Positions 24,651 through 34,691 of a DNA stretch of 64,000 nt are shown here, one piece after another. Source of the stretch: Sulfurovum sp. TSL6 (lineage in GTDB: Bacteria > Campylobacterota > Campylobacteria > Campylobacterales > Sulfurovaceae); NCBI RefSeq assembly GCF_019972115.1, contig NZ_BPFJ01000002.1:62001-126000 (forward strand). Reading direction: 5' to 3'. The notes beneath the pieces are model-generated. The model was not told where the DNA came from. It ran no database searches and saw nothing but the letters and a program-made list of their open reading frames with translations. The stretch's first letter is position 1. The number at the start of each line of letters is the position of its first letter. The position numbers and the translations under genes are program-made.

Positions 24651-27146
24651 TTATAAATCAAATTCTGATTTATAATTAGGCAAGATTGTTTTAACTCTGC
24701 TATCTAAATATAGCTTATTCTTTAGTAGCCGCTCCTTAAAATCCACATGATAAAGAGCTGGTGCTTCCCACCAAGTATGATATACTATGTCATTTGAAAG
24801 ACTTGATTCCAAATAGTTTTTAACAAAGGGATATAGCCCATTGTCAAATGAAACAGCAGATAGATTTTGTATTTTAGTTTGATTAGCTATTTTTATAGCT
24901 AATTTTTGCATTTCATCTTTATTATCTTCTTTTAAAAGTTTTAGAATTTTTTTAGTAGGCATATAGTAAGAAGTATGCCAACCAGCTTTTCCAATTTCTT
25001 TAAAAAATGATGATGTTGTAGGAGATTCCACAATGAACTTTCTCTTAATGTTATATTTTTTATCTAAATACTCCAATCTCTCAAGAGCTTGCTTATAATT
25101 ATTTTGATTAAGGTTTTTAAAATCCAACCACACTTTTTTAATCTTTTGGAAATCAGAAGACGATAAAAAATCTTCTATCGTTAGTCCCATAAAATCTTCA
25201 TCATGTCCTATCTGAAAAAATGTAGTATTATTATCCCCAAAACGAGCATCTAATTCAAATGATCTAAACCCATCATTCCATACATCTTTTAATTTTCCAA
25301 GAGAGTCAACTCTATGAGGAATAATCCGGTTTGATTGGTTACTATCTACAAGATATTGTGTATTGACTGTCTGCCAATAGATATAATTACTTTTATCTGT
25401 ATAGTATTTTTTTCCATAAAGAACCAAAGCATCTTTCGGATCAAGCTTATAATCTTTGGAGGTGAAATCATATTTGGAGTTATATTTATCTGTCTTGATA
25501 TCCAATAATCCTATCATTGTATCATAGAACATATCATTTGAGAAAAGTGTGTTCTTATGTCTTGCAAATATATTATATTTGTCGCTATACACTTTTTTAT
25601 AATCATCACTGAACCAAGCTATCATTGGAATTTGTGTCATTTCATAGGTAAACTCTCTAGAGAGATGGCCTAGATCCCTTATTGTGTCATTTGAATGATC
25701 CGGCATGTATATAAAACCACCTACACCTTTTTCTTTTTGAAGCTCTTCAAGAATAGAGTTAATAACATAATCATAGTAATGTACACTATTATCATAATTA
25801 TTAATATTGCTATTTTTAGAAGCTTTTCTTCCGAATTCACCAAGTTTTAACTTTTCTTTGTAGATTGTATATTCATCTTTGGGATACTTTGAAGAATAGC
25901 TCCAATGATTTCCAATAAGATGAATAAAAACCACTCTATTTTTATTTGTTTTTTGAGCTAAAACTTTTTTGACTTCATCTATGAGCACACCATCATGTTT
26001 TTGTATATTTCTTTTTTTACCTGCAGTATGATTGAGAACTACAAGATTATCTGTTTCATGTGCAATAATAGAGACTGGATTATTCAAGGTTTTATCAATA
26101 GCCTGATTAGTGATCCAGTGTGTCTCAATTTCAGACCTATTTAAAATATCAACAATAGAAAGAGAGTTATAATAACTTTTATTATTATATTGATTTGCTT
26201 CTGTTAGAGAAAAAGAAATCGCAGGCATCGTATGTGTGTGATTAGAATAAATATTTGTAAATAATAATAATTCACCACTTTTAGTTTTTTCAGACAAAAG
26301 TGGAGTTGTGTTCCGCATATAACCATAAATACCCATATGCTTTTTGTTGAGTGCTTCTCCTATGATGACAATATAAGTTTCTCCTTTTTTATCTTTTCTG
26401 GCTTCAAATTTTATTGCTCCTGTTTTTCTTTTGAGCTGAGTCTTCCGAAAAAGATTTAACTCTTCCGCGTAATGCTTTGCACTATCTTTAAGAAAAATTA
26501 CAGAGGAAAGAAGCCTAATATCACGACGCTGTACTCCTGTTGCACCCAAAATCATAATAATAATAAAAAGCAGTAATGATCTTTCTATTCTGGGTGTCTC
26601 TTTTTCTTCCTGTCTAAAGAGTAGATAACCCATGAAAATGGCAGTAAACAAAACTGTCATTATCCACAGAAATGATAATGAATCCGTAATAAATTCTATA
26701 GATTTCTTTAAATTTGTTTGTGAAATAGAATAAAGTATCTCCTCTATGCTTATGGTATTAAAACTGATGGCATAGATAATATATGAAATTGAAATAGCAT
26801 ATAAAGCTAGAGTAATAGTATAACTAAAAACAGTCGCTATCTTGAGCCGTTTAGTAGCCAACTCTTGATAGACAAATACAAAAAGAAATGTAATGAAGAG
26901 CACTAATGAAGAGTAGGCAAATTCATGTCTAACATCAATAGGGCCAAAATTTAGGTAATCAGCAGCAAATATTAATATTAATAACAGAAATGAATTAATA
27001 GCTATATTTAAATAATTTTTTCCATACAAATAAATAAAAAGAAAAGACCATAGAAATGGAACCAACAATAAGTAATGAGAAAAAAATAAAATATGTATTC
27101 CAAAAATAATTACAACCGTAATAAGACTAAAAATAAAAATTTTCAT
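24651..27146 (-). CDS. phosphoethanolamine transferase-like protein fused to a GDPD-like domain
   Basis: An 831-residue protein. Residues 1-190 hold about five transmembrane helices; 250-555 are a sulfatase-fold transferase domain with IGEALNKKHMGIYGYMRNTTP (Glu about 263), SNHTHTMPAI (Thr about 302) and YMPDHSNDT (Asp-His about 482). Residues about 600-831 are extra and look like a glycerophosphodiester phosphodiesterase barrel: IPHRVDSL (His-Arg about 609), FRSFELDARF (Glu-x-Asp about 630), IGHDEDF (His-Asp about 646), then KKVWLDFKNL and RKFIVES. The PENT motif after His-Arg is not conserved, so activity is uncertain. Genes for the two parts are normally separate. It is AT-rich and 53 bases upstream of the single-domain paralogue. 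Confidence 0.75.
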   Translation of the reverse strand: MKIFIFSLITVVIIFGIHILFFSHYLLLVPFLWSFLFIYLYGKNYLNIAINSFLLLILIFAADYLNFGPIDVRHEFAYSSLVLFITFLFVFVYQELATKRLKIATVFSYTITLALYAISISYIIYAISFNTISIEEILYSISQTNLKKSIEFITDSLSFLWIMTVLFTAIFMGYLLFRQEEKETPRIERSLLLFIIIMILGATGVQRRDIRLLSSVIFLKDSAKHYAEELNLFRKTQLKRKTGAIKFEARKDKKGETYIVIIGEALNKKHMGIYGYMRNTTPLLSEKTKSGELLLFTNIYSNHTHTMPAISFSLTEANQYNNKSYYNSLSIVDILNRSEIETHWITNQAIDKTLNNPVSIIAHETDNLVVLNHTAGKKRNIQKHDGVLIDEVKKVLAQKTNKNRVVFIHLIGNHWSYSSKYPKDEYTIYKEKLKLGEFGRKASKNSNINNYDNSVHYYDYVINSILEELQKEKGVGGFIYMPDHSNDTIRDLGHLSREFTYEMTQIPMIAWFSDDYKKVYSDKYNIFARHKNTLFSNDMFYDTMIGLLDIKTDKYNSKYDFTSKDYKLDPKDALVLYGKKYYTDKSNYIYWQTVNTQYLVDSNQSNRIIPHRVDSLGKLKDVWNDGFRSFELDARFGDNNTTFFQIGHDEDFMGLTIEDFLSSSDFQKIKKVWLDFKNLNQNNYKQALERLEYLDKKYNIKRKFIVESPTTSSFFKEIGKAGWHTSYYMPTKKILKLLKEDNKDEMQKLAIKIANQTKIQNLSAVSFDNGLYPFVKNYLESSLSNDIVYHTWWEAPALYHVDFKERLLKNKLYLDSRVKTILPNYKSEFDL

Positions 27147-27397
27147 TACTAAGCTATCCCTATTTTTAATAATTTTTTATTAATTCAAAGAATAACATAG
27201 ATTACTTATAATTAAGTTCATTTTAAGCTATTGTACATATACACGATAAAATCTTGACTCTATCATCCGAATAAATTTGCAACAACTGCTTTTAGTTTTA
27301 TACTGTTTTCTGATGCTAGTGCTTAGAAATATTATATCCGACTTCTATATCTGAAAAAAATTCTAAATATAATTCAATAAATAGATAAACTCTATGG

Positions 27398-27748
27398 TCA
27401 AACAAGCAGATCGATAATATTCTCGATAGGACGACCAATGGCAGCTTTGCCGTCTTTGATGACAACAGGTCTCTCTATGAGCTTGGGATTTTGTACCATT
27501 GCATCTATAAGTTTATCTTCATCAGTTTCTTCTTTAAGATTCAATTCTTTATAGATGGATTCTTTGGTTCTCATAAGTTCTCTAGCAGAGATACCCAGCA
27601 TTTTAAGCACTGCAACAAGTTCTTCTTTGGTTGGGGGCGTATCCAGGTATTTCACTACGTCTGCTTCAACACCTTTTTCTTCTAAAAGTGTCACTGCATT
27701 TCTTGATTTAGAGCATCTTGGGTTATGCCATATGGTTACATTTGCCAT
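27398..27748 (-). CDS. arsC: arsenate reductase, ArsC/Spx-like (glutaredoxin type)
   Basis: A 116-residue protein with the ArsC fold: VTIWHNPRCSKSRNAVTLLEEKG (catalytic Cys about residue 12), VVKYLDTPPTKEEL, LLGI-type helix, then LIERPVVIKDGKAAIGRPIENI, which includes the R-P-V and G-R-P motifs that bind arsenate in the thiol-glutaredoxin enzymes. Length fits. No arsenic efflux genes are near, so this could be one of the many housekeeping ArsC/YffB-like proteins. Its ATG lies 26 bases inside the end of ppk2, so it is the last gene of lolA-rmuC-ppk2-arsC. Confidence 0.82.
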   Translation of the reverse strand: MANVTIWHNPRCSKSRNAVTLLEEKGVEADVVKYLDTPPTKEELVAVLKMLGISARELMRTKESIYKELNLKEETDEDKLIDAMVQNPKLIERPVVIKDGKAAIGRPIENIIDLLV

Positions 27749-28571
27749 AGTATTTTCCTTTATTATGTAATTTAGTTACTTTTTTATCTACACCGGTAAT
27801 GAGACTGGTATCTTTACCATCATATTCTATGTTTGAGAGTAAGTATCGGACAGCATTGATGCGTGCTCTTTTTTTATCGTTGGCATCAAGCTCACACCAA
27901 GGTGCATGGTCTGTACCGGAGAGTTTAAACATTTTATCACGCAGCATTGCATAGGTATCATAGGCATCCAGTGACAGGTAGTCCAATTTAGAGAGTTTCC
28001 AACTTTTCAAAGGATCATTTTCTCTGTCTTTGAGACGCTTTTTTTCTGTTTCATGTGTAATGTTCAAATAAAACTTGAAAATGAGCACACCGTCATCTAT
28101 CAGCATCTCTTCTACACCGTTCACCTGTGCGTAAAAGTGATCATGCTGTTCTTGTGTACAGAAACCAAAAACCTGTTCTATACCGGCTCTGTTGTACCAG
28201 CTTCTATCAAAGAATACGATCTCACCGGCATTGGGTATCTGCTTTAAGTGACGCTGGAAATACCACTGTCCCAACTCTTTTGAGTTGGGTTTGGGCAGAG
28301 CGACCGAGCGAGCCTCTCTTGGGTTGAGATAGTTGTTAAACTCTTTAATGGTTGAACTTTTGCCTGCCGTGTCCATACCTTCAAAGATCACTAAAAGCCT
28401 TTTCTTGTTATCGATCACCCATTTTTGAAGTTTGACCAGTTCATACTGCAGTTTAAGAGACTCTTTTTCATAAAACTCACGTTCAATCTTTCCAGATTTT
28501 TTGAAGACTTTAGAAGGCTTCTTTTGATACTCTGCAAGGTCTTTTGTATAGTTGATCTTTTGTTTAGTCAT
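27723..28571 (-). CDS. ppk2: polyphosphate kinase 2
   Basis: A 282-residue PPK2 enzyme, which uses polyphosphate to phosphorylate nucleotides or the reverse. The P-loop is VIFEGMDTAGKSSTIKEF (about residue 64), followed by ALPKPNSKELGQWYFQRHLKQIP, EIVFFDRSWYNRAGIEQVFGF (Walker B and lid) and DPLKSWKLSKLDY, all PPK2 hallmarks of the single-domain class. ATG at 28571 is taken as start; a GTG three codons earlier is an alternative. It overlaps rmuC by eight bases and arsC by 26. Confidence 0.9.
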   Translation of the reverse strand: MTKQKINYTKDLAEYQKKPSKVFKKSGKIEREFYEKESLKLQYELVKLQKWVIDNKKRLLVIFEGMDTAGKSSTIKEFNNYLNPREARSVALPKPNSKELGQWYFQRHLKQIPNAGEIVFFDRSWYNRAGIEQVFGFCTQEQHDHFYAQVNGVEEMLIDDGVLIFKFYLNITHETEKKRLKDRENDPLKSWKLSKLDYLSLDAYDTYAMLRDKMFKLSGTDHAPWCELDANDKKRARINAVRYLLSNIEYDGKDTSLITGVDKKVTKLHNKGKYYGKCNHMA

Positions 28572-30114
28572 CTTTATCACCGCTCAAGCCTTTCGGGATA
28601 TTCTTGTTTGTCTGTGCACCCAGTTCTTTGAGTTGCTCTACCTGTCTTACAAGGTTTCCTTTACCGTCACTCAATTTGTTTCGTGCTGCAGAAAAACTGC
28701 CCTGAATGCCGTCGATCTGCTTGGATATCTTCATCAGATCTTCAGAAAAACCGACAAACTTGTCATACATGGCACCTGCTCTTCTGGCTATCTCTTGGGC
28801 ATTTTGATTTTGACGTTCATATTTCCAAACATTTTCAACGGCTCTCATCGCTACAAGCAGTGTTGTAGGTCCGACAAGAAGTATCTTATTTTTAAAGGCA
28901 TTGTCATAAATGCTGCTGTCGTGTTCCAATGCCACAGCCAATGCACCTTCGATAGGCATGAACATAAAGATAAAATCCAGGGTATTGACCTCTTTGAGAC
29001 GTTCATAGTTCTTGTTTGCGAGTCCCTCTACATGTGTCCTGATGGAATTTAAGTGTGTAGTAAGATGCAGTGCTCTTGCATCATCATCCCCTGCATTCAC
29101 AAAACGTTCATAGGCTACAAGCGATGTTTTAGCATCAATGATCACATCTCTATTGTCAGGTAAATGGACCACTACATCAGGTCGTAAAATTTCATTTTCG
29201 TCTGTACGCAGACTGACTTCACGTTCAAATTCATACCCTTTACGGAGTCCTGAAGCTTCCAATACATTTTCAAGTACCATTTCACCCCAAACTCCCTGTT
29301 GTTTGCTGTCACCTTTAAGTGCATTGGTCAGATTGATCGCATCTTTACTGATCTTTTTATTGAGCTCTTTGAGTGAATTGATCTCATTTTTCAACACTGC
29401 CCGGTCTTGACTTTCAGTGTTGTAGGTATCAGCTACTTGTTTTTTAAACTCTGTGATCTGTGTTTGAAGCGGTTTTATCATGTTGTCCAGGTTTTCTTTT
29501 GAGAATTCTGCAAACTTTTGAGAATTTCCTTCAAACACTTTTTTAGCCAGAGCTTCCAACTCATCTTTAATCTCTTTTTTATGGTTGAGCATCATCTCTT
29601 TTTGTGAAGACACATGCCGCTCTTCACTCTCAAGCTTCATCAGTAAACGTGCATTGTTTGTACGGTATCTGCTGTTGTCTTCGAGTATACTGTCCTGGCG
29701 TGCTTTAAGCGTGTTATGTTCTTCTAAGAGTGCTGCATGTATCTCTTCTGCACTCTCAAGTTTAGCCTTGACCTGGCTGAGCTCTTTTTCTAATTCATTA
29801 TATTTACCCTGCAGGGAAAGAAGTGCTTCATTGGTGGATATCAGTCTTTCTTTTGTCTCTGCAAACTGTTGCAATTCCTGTTCATTACTTGCATTTTTGA
29901 TCTTATAGGCTTGGAGCTCTTGCTCCAATGTAGAGATATATTCTGCTTTCTCTTTATTATCAATCTTAGTGTTCCAAAATCTGTCTTTATAGATCTTGAC
30001 TTTCATAGCAGAAACCACTACGACAAGCACAATGACCAAGAGTACGACCAATGCCAAACCTACCATCAGCATTAACGTAGAATCATTCTGTATTTTCATC
30101 AATAACGCTTGCAT
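28564..30114 (-). CDS. rmuC: DNA recombination protein RmuC
   Basis: A 516-residue protein. One N-terminal transmembrane helix (residues 14-37), then about 150 residues of coiled coil (EYISTLEQELQAYK, LEKELSQVKAKLESAEE), then the RmuC domain: KGDSKQQGVWGEMVLENVLEASGLRKGYEFERE and RPDVVVHLPDNRDVIIDAKTSLVAYERF. The D-x-K pair in VIIDAKTS is the PD-(D/E)XK nuclease-like core. RmuC limits inversions at short repeats and has recently been tied to anti-phage effects in some species. It follows lolA by two bases. Confidence 0.9.
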   Translation of the reverse strand: MQALLMKIQNDSTLMLMVGLALVVLLVIVLVVVVSAMKVKIYKDRFWNTKIDNKEKAEYISTLEQELQAYKIKNASNEQELQQFAETKERLISTNEALLSLQGKYNELEKELSQVKAKLESAEEIHAALLEEHNTLKARQDSILEDNSRYRTNNARLLMKLESEERHVSSQKEMMLNHKKEIKDELEALAKKVFEGNSQKFAEFSKENLDNMIKPLQTQITEFKKQVADTYNTESQDRAVLKNEINSLKELNKKISKDAINLTNALKGDSKQQGVWGEMVLENVLEASGLRKGYEFEREVSLRTDENEILRPDVVVHLPDNRDVIIDAKTSLVAYERFVNAGDDDARALHLTTHLNSIRTHVEGLANKNYERLKEVNTLDFIFMFMPIEGALAVALEHDSSIYDNAFKNKILLVGPTTLLVAMRAVENVWKYERQNQNAQEIARRAGAMYDKFVGFSEDLMKISKQIDGIQGSFSAARNKLSDGKGNLVRQVEQLKELGAQTNKNIPKGLSGDKDD

Positions 30115-30116
30115 AC

Positions 30117-30638
30117 TTATCCTTGTATCATGTCATAGTGTATAGGGTAATTACATTTCATACTTTGTGCAGGTAAATTTCCTTTTCCATATTTCATCTG
30201 TTTAAAGAGTATCTGGACTTTGTTATCCAAGTCATCAAAATAGGCGATACTGTGAAGTTTTTGTTTCTTATCTACTTGTATCGTGTACGTTTTATTGTCA
30301 TACTCAGCTACATAGATATTTTTACTATACAACACTGCTTTATTTAATATTTTAGCGATATTGATACCGTTTGATATACGATAGGCAGAAACCTGTTCCA
30401 GATCATGATCTACCACCAGCAGTTCCGAACCATCGGTACATACCTCTTTTTGTGTAGGTTCTTTATAACTCCATTTAAAAAGTGTTTCATTAGTAAAACG
30501 TACTTTGCCGCTGTATGTGATCACTTTGTTTTTTGTATTGGTTATTTTCTGTATAAAATCTGCTTGGAAATTTCCTGGTAGTTCTATGCTCGCAGATAGC
30601 AGGGAAGATGCCAATAACAGTAACGATAATAGTCTCAT
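30117..30638 (-). CDS. lolA: outer-membrane lipoprotein carrier LolA
   Basis: A 173-residue periplasmic chaperone carrying lipoproteins from the LolCDE complex to the outer membrane. Signal peptide residues 1-16 (MRLLSLLLLASSLLSA). The mature start ELPGNFQADFIQKITN and the VITYSGKVRFTNETLFKWSYKEPTQKEVC segment match the LolA pattern of F-x-Q-x-x-x-x-x plus a W-x-Y-x-x-P strand. It is divergent from secA, and a LolC/E-type permease lies just beyond secA, so envelope transport genes cluster here. First gene of lolA-rmuC-ppk2-arsC. Confidence 0.85.
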   Translation of the reverse strand: MRLLSLLLLASSLLSASIELPGNFQADFIQKITNTKNKVITYSGKVRFTNETLFKWSYKEPTQKEVCTDGSELLVVDHDLEQVSAYRISNGINIAKILNKAVLYSKNIYVAEYDNKTYTIQVDKKQKLHSIAYFDDLDNKVQILFKQMKYGKGNLPAQSMKCNYPIHYDMIQG

Positions 30639-30812
30639 TCTTTTTCCTTTAATAACTTGAAATATACCAAAATAGCACTTGCAGTGTGTTAATATCTGTC
30701 ATATTGTCATAAAATTGTGAAACAAGCGTGTGAAGCACTCACCCTTTCCTAACGGAATATTAATGTCTATTTGGATAAAATAATTCCAATTTATGCAAAG
30801 GCAAAACCTACA

Positions 30813-33452
30813 ATGATAAAAAGCGTACTCAAACTCTTTGGCACACAAAATGACAAGATCGTAAAAAACTATCTCAAAAAAGTAAAAAATATCAATCAAC
30901 TTGAACCAAAATATGAAGCTTTGGATGATGAAGCACTCAAAGCTGCATTTGAAACACTTAAAAGTGAAGTACAAAGTGGTACAAAAACTTTAAATGATGT
31001 ACTTGATGACTCTTTTGCAATCACAAGGGAAGCTGCGAAACGTGCTTTAGGCATGAGACATTATGATGTACAGATGGTCGGAGGGCTGGTACTCAACGAC
31101 GGTAACATCGCAGAGATGAAAACAGGTGAAGGTAAAACACTTGTAGCGACACTTGCTGTAGTCCTCAATGCTATGACAGGCAAAGGTGTACATGTTGTGA
31201 CAGTCAATGACTACCTTGCAAAAAGAGACTCAGAGGAGATGGGTAAACTCTATGAATTTCTAGGCTACACTGTAGGATGTATCACAGCGGATATCCATGA
31301 TGATATGGGGAGAAAAGCACAATACGATGCTGATATCACCTATGGAACTAACAATGAATACGGTTTTGACTACCTTCGTGACAATATGAAAGTAAGAGCT
31401 GAAGAGAAAGTCCAGCGTGAACACCATTATGCCATCGTGGATGAAGTAGACTCCATCCTCATTGACGAAGCCAGAACACCGCTCATCATCTCAGGACCAA
31501 CACAGCGTGACCACAACCATTATGCCCAAGCTGATGCGATCGCTAAACAGATGCAACGTGGAGAAAAGATAGAAACAAAACCGGGTGAACCGGAGCAAAC
31601 GACTGGTGACTTCATCGTTGATGAGAAAAATAGAACCATTGTCATGACAGAAGATGGACTTCAAAAAGCACAAGACCTCTTTGAGGTGGAAAATCTTTAC
31701 AGTCTTGAAAATGCTGTACTTTCTCATCACCTTGACCAAGCACTCAAAGCACACTATATCTTTGAAAAAGATGTTGACTATGTCGTACAAAACAATGAGA
31801 TCATTATCGTTGATGAATTTACGGGAAGACTCTCCGAAGGCCGCAGATATTCAGAAGGGTTGCACCAGGCACTTGAATCCAAAGAAGGTGTAGAAGTGCA
31901 GGAAGAGTCACAAACGCTTGCAGAGATCACGTACCAAAACTACTTCAGACTCTACGATAAGCTTGCCGGTATGACAGGTACAGCACAAACCGAAGCCACG
32001 GAATTCTCACAGATCTATAACCTTGATGTTATCTCTATCCCTACGAACGTACCTGTCGCCAGAATAGATAAAAATGACCTCATCTACAACACAGAACGTG
32101 AAAAAATGGATGCTGTGGTACGAAGAGTAAAAGAACTCAATGGAAAAGGACAGCCGGTACTCATAGGTACGGCTTCCATCGAAAAATCTGAAATGATCCA
32201 TGAACGACTGAAAAAAGAGAAGATCGCTCATAATATTCTCAATGCGAAAAATCACGCACAAGAAGCAGAGATCATCATCAATGCCGGACAAAAAGGTGCG
32301 GTAACAGTTGCTACGAATATGGCAGGACGTGGGGTTGACATCAAGATAGATGATGAAGTAAGAAGCCTTGGAGGACTGATGATACTTGGTACAGAGCGTC
32401 ATGAGAGTAGACGTATAGACAATCAGCTCAGAGGCCGTTCAGGACGTCAGGGTGATCCGGGAGAGAGTCAATTCTTCCTCAGCCTTGATGATAACCTGCT
32501 TCGTATCTTTGGCGGAGAGAAGATCAGAAACATCATGAACAGACTTGGGGTTGAGGATGGTGAATACATTGACTCTAAGATCGTGACACGTTCTGTAGAG
32601 AAAGCACAGAAAAAAGTAGAGAACCAACACTATGAGTCAAGAAAACATATCTTAGAGTATGATGATGTGGCCAATCACCAAAGAAAAGCGATCTATGCAT
32701 TTAGAAATCAACTCCTTGACCCGGAGTTTGACATTGCTGCCAAGATCAAAGAGAATCGTGCTGAGTATGTAGACCATCTTTTAGCAGAAGCCGAGATCTT
32801 TGCAGGTATGCCGACAGAAGATTATGATGTAGAGAGACTTGCTGCCTTGATCAAAGAAGAGCTGCGTATTGAAGTGCAAAGTGAACAGTTCAAAGACAAA
32901 GAGGTAGAAGAGATACATTCTATGATCACAGAAATGATGGAGGATCTTTACGAAAGAAAAATGTCCCAGATCGATCCGGAACAAAGACAAGAGATAGAAC
33001 GTATCTTATACCTTCAAGTGCTAGACCCTCAGTGGAGAGACCATCTGTATGAAATGGATGTACTTAAAACAGGTATCGGACTTAGAGGATATAATCAAAA
33101 AGATCCATTGACTGAGTACAAACAAGACAGTTATAAACTCTTTACCGATCTTGTAAGCCGTATCAAACTGGAAGCCGTGAAGGTACTTCAGCTTGTACAG
33201 TTTGACTTTGAATCTCCGGAGGAAGAGGAAGCTGCAGTTGAGCACATCAGAGAAGAGTTAGAGAGCGATGTTGCAAATACGACACTTAATCAGTCTTTTG
33301 AAGAAGGTGTTATTGCTGAAGATTCATCAAAGCTTAGTCCTATCACAGGAACGAAAAAACCTAAAAGAAATGATCCGTGTCCATGCGGTTCGGGTAAAAA
33401 ATATAAAAACTGTTGTGGACAGAGCGGGCCTAAAAAAGGTCTCTTGGCATAA
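30813..33452 (+). CDS. secA: preprotein translocase ATPase SecA
   Basis: An 879-residue motor that drives proteins through SecYEG. It starts [24 protein letters not shown]; a TTG 14 codons upstream is less likely. Motifs: [16 protein letters not shown] (Walker A, about residue 103), [36 protein letters not shown] (Walker B), [12 protein letters not shown] and [19 protein letters not shown] in the second ATPase half, and a complete zinc-binding tail [13 protein letters not shown] near residue 855. The next gene starts on its stop codon (TAATG). Confidence 0.97.
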   Translation: MIKSVLKLFGTQNDKIVKNYLKKVKNINQLEPKYEALDDEALKAAFETLKSEVQSGTKTLNDVLDDSFAITREAAKRALGMRHYDVQMVGGLVLNDGNIAEMKTGEGKTLVATLAVVLNAMTGKGVHVVTVNDYLAKRDSEEMGKLYEFLGYTVGCITADIHDDMGRKAQYDADITYGTNNEYGFDYLRDNMKVRAEEKVQREHHYAIVDEVDSILIDEARTPLIISGPTQRDHNHYAQADAIAKQMQRGEKIETKPGEPEQTTGDFIVDEKNRTIVMTEDGLQKAQDLFEVENLYSLENAVLSHHLDQALKAHYIFEKDVDYVVQNNEIIIVDEFTGRLSEGRRYSEGLHQALESKEGVEVQEESQTLAEITYQNYFRLYDKLAGMTGTAQTEATEFSQIYNLDVISIPTNVPVARIDKNDLIYNTEREKMDAVVRRVKELNGKGQPVLIGTASIEKSEMIHERLKKEKIAHNILNAKNHAQEAEIIINAGQKGAVTVATNMAGRGVDIKIDDEVRSLGGLMILGTERHESRRIDNQLRGRSGRQGDPGESQFFLSLDDNLLRIFGGEKIRNIMNRLGVEDGEYIDSKIVTRSVEKAQKKVENQHYESRKHILEYDDVANHQRKAIYAFRNQLLDPEFDIAAKIKENRAEYVDHLLAEAEIFAGMPTEDYDVERLAALIKEELRIEVQSEQFKDKEVEEIHSMITEMMEDLYERKMSQIDPEQRQEIERILYLQVLDPQWRDHLYEMDVLKTGIGLRGYNQKDPLTEYKQDSYKLFTDLVSRIKLEAVKVLQLVQFDFESPEEEEAAVEHIREELESDVANTTLNQSFEEGVIAEDSSKLSPITGTKKPKRNDPCPCGSGKKYKNCCGQSGPKKGLLA

Positions 33453-34678
33453 TGTCCACACCTGCCAGAATCACCTCGCCTAATAAAAAGTTTATTAGGC
33501 ATATCATAAAACACTATCTTAAGTACGATAAAGAAAACCCTTTTATCTTTATCTCTGCAATGTTAGCTTTCTTGGGTATTGCTGCAGGTGTGATGGTACT
33601 GATGATCGCCATGGGGATCATGAACGGGACACAAAAAGAGTTTACCAAAAAACTTTTTGTGATGAATTATCCTCTTACCGTACTTCCATTGGAAGAAAAT
33701 GCCGTCAATGATGCACTGATCACTTCATTGGGAGAAAAATTTCCTCATCTTCAATTCAGTCCTTATTACACCACTCAGGTCATCACGAAAAATGATGGTG
33801 CCGTGCAAGGCTCTTTGGTCTATGGTGTTAATTTTGATAAAGAGAGCAAGATCAACTCGATCTTTAAAGAAGCAACAGGCGATGAAACAAGTAAGTTCAG
33901 GGTGGTGATCGGTGAAGGACTCTCTTTTGAAATGAATGCCCCTAAAGGTGAAAAGGTCACACTTTACTTTTCAGAACAACAGGCTATCGGTTTTGGGACG
34001 ATGCCGCTTCAAAAACGTTTTATCGTAGACGGTATTTTCAAATCTGGTCTTAAAGCCTATGACAAAGCGATCATGTACACCTCTTTAGAGGCATTTGAAA
34101 AACTGCTTGGACGTGAACATGGAAGTTATGATGGTCTGCATATCTATACTGAAAATCCTCTTGATGAAATAGCCGAAATCAAAAGTGCTTTGCCTGAAAT
34201 GGTCGTCATAGAGGGTTGGTGGCAGCAAAATGGGAATTTCTTTGCAGCCATGGAAATGGAGAAAAAAGCACTCTTCCTGGTTTTACTGCTCATCATCCTT
34301 GTAGCTTCACTTAATATCATCTCTTCTTTGCTTATGACAGTGATGAGCCGAAGAAGAGAGATAGCCCTTATGCGCACACTGGGTGCCACAAAGATAGAGA
34401 TCAAAGCGATCTTCTTTAGATTAGGTTTGATCATAGGAAGTGCCGGCATCCTAGCGGGTACACTGCTTGGTGGACTTGGTATCTGGATACTCACCACGTT
34501 TGACATTATCTCTATGCCTGCAGATGTTTACGGTACTTCAAAATTGCCTGTGGATCTCACGTTCAGTGATTTTGGATTAATCATTTTAGGTACAAGTATC
34601 ATTATACTTCTTTCCTCCCTCTATCCTGCGAAAAAAGCATCTCAGACGGATCCTTTAACTGTACTCAGAAATGAGTAA
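33452..34678 (+). CDS. LolC/LolE-type lipoprotein-release ABC permease
   Basis: A 408-residue inner-membrane permease of the MacB/LolC family. One transmembrane helix near residue 40 (FISAMLAFLGIAAGVMVLMIAMGIMNG), a large periplasmic domain, then three C-terminal helices (about 270-295, 320-345, 370-395) with VMSRRREIALMRTLGATKIEIKAIF between them, the coupling segment to the ATPase LolD. Campylobacterota usually have a single such subunit, which would form a homodimer. The ATG overlaps the secA TAA. LolD is not in the window; LolA is at 30117. Confidence 0.88.
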   Translation: MSTPARITSPNKKFIRHIIKHYLKYDKENPFIFISAMLAFLGIAAGVMVLMIAMGIMNGTQKEFTKKLFVMNYPLTVLPLEENAVNDALITSLGEKFPHLQFSPYYTTQVITKNDGAVQGSLVYGVNFDKESKINSIFKEATGDETSKFRVVIGEGLSFEMNAPKGEKVTLYFSEQQAIGFGTMPLQKRFIVDGIFKSGLKAYDKAIMYTSLEAFEKLLGREHGSYDGLHIYTENPLDEIAEIKSALPEMVVIEGWWQQNGNFFAAMEMEKKALFLVLLLIILVASLNIISSLLMTVMSRRREIALMRTLGATKIEIKAIFFRLGLIIGSAGILAGTLLGGLGIWILTTFDIISMPADVYGTSKLPVDLTFSDFGLIILGTSIIILLSSLYPAKKASQTDPLTVLRNE

Positions 34679-34691
34679 GTAGAGAGTACAG

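Noticed and set aside
23005-27146. Both transferases read G-E-A where EptA/MCR proteins have G-E-T, suggesting a lost nucleophile.
   Set aside because: That Glu is the zinc ligand; the nucleophilic Thr lies about 39 residues later in the S-T-x-x-S-V-P region and is present in both (NETRFSVP and SNHTHTMPAI).
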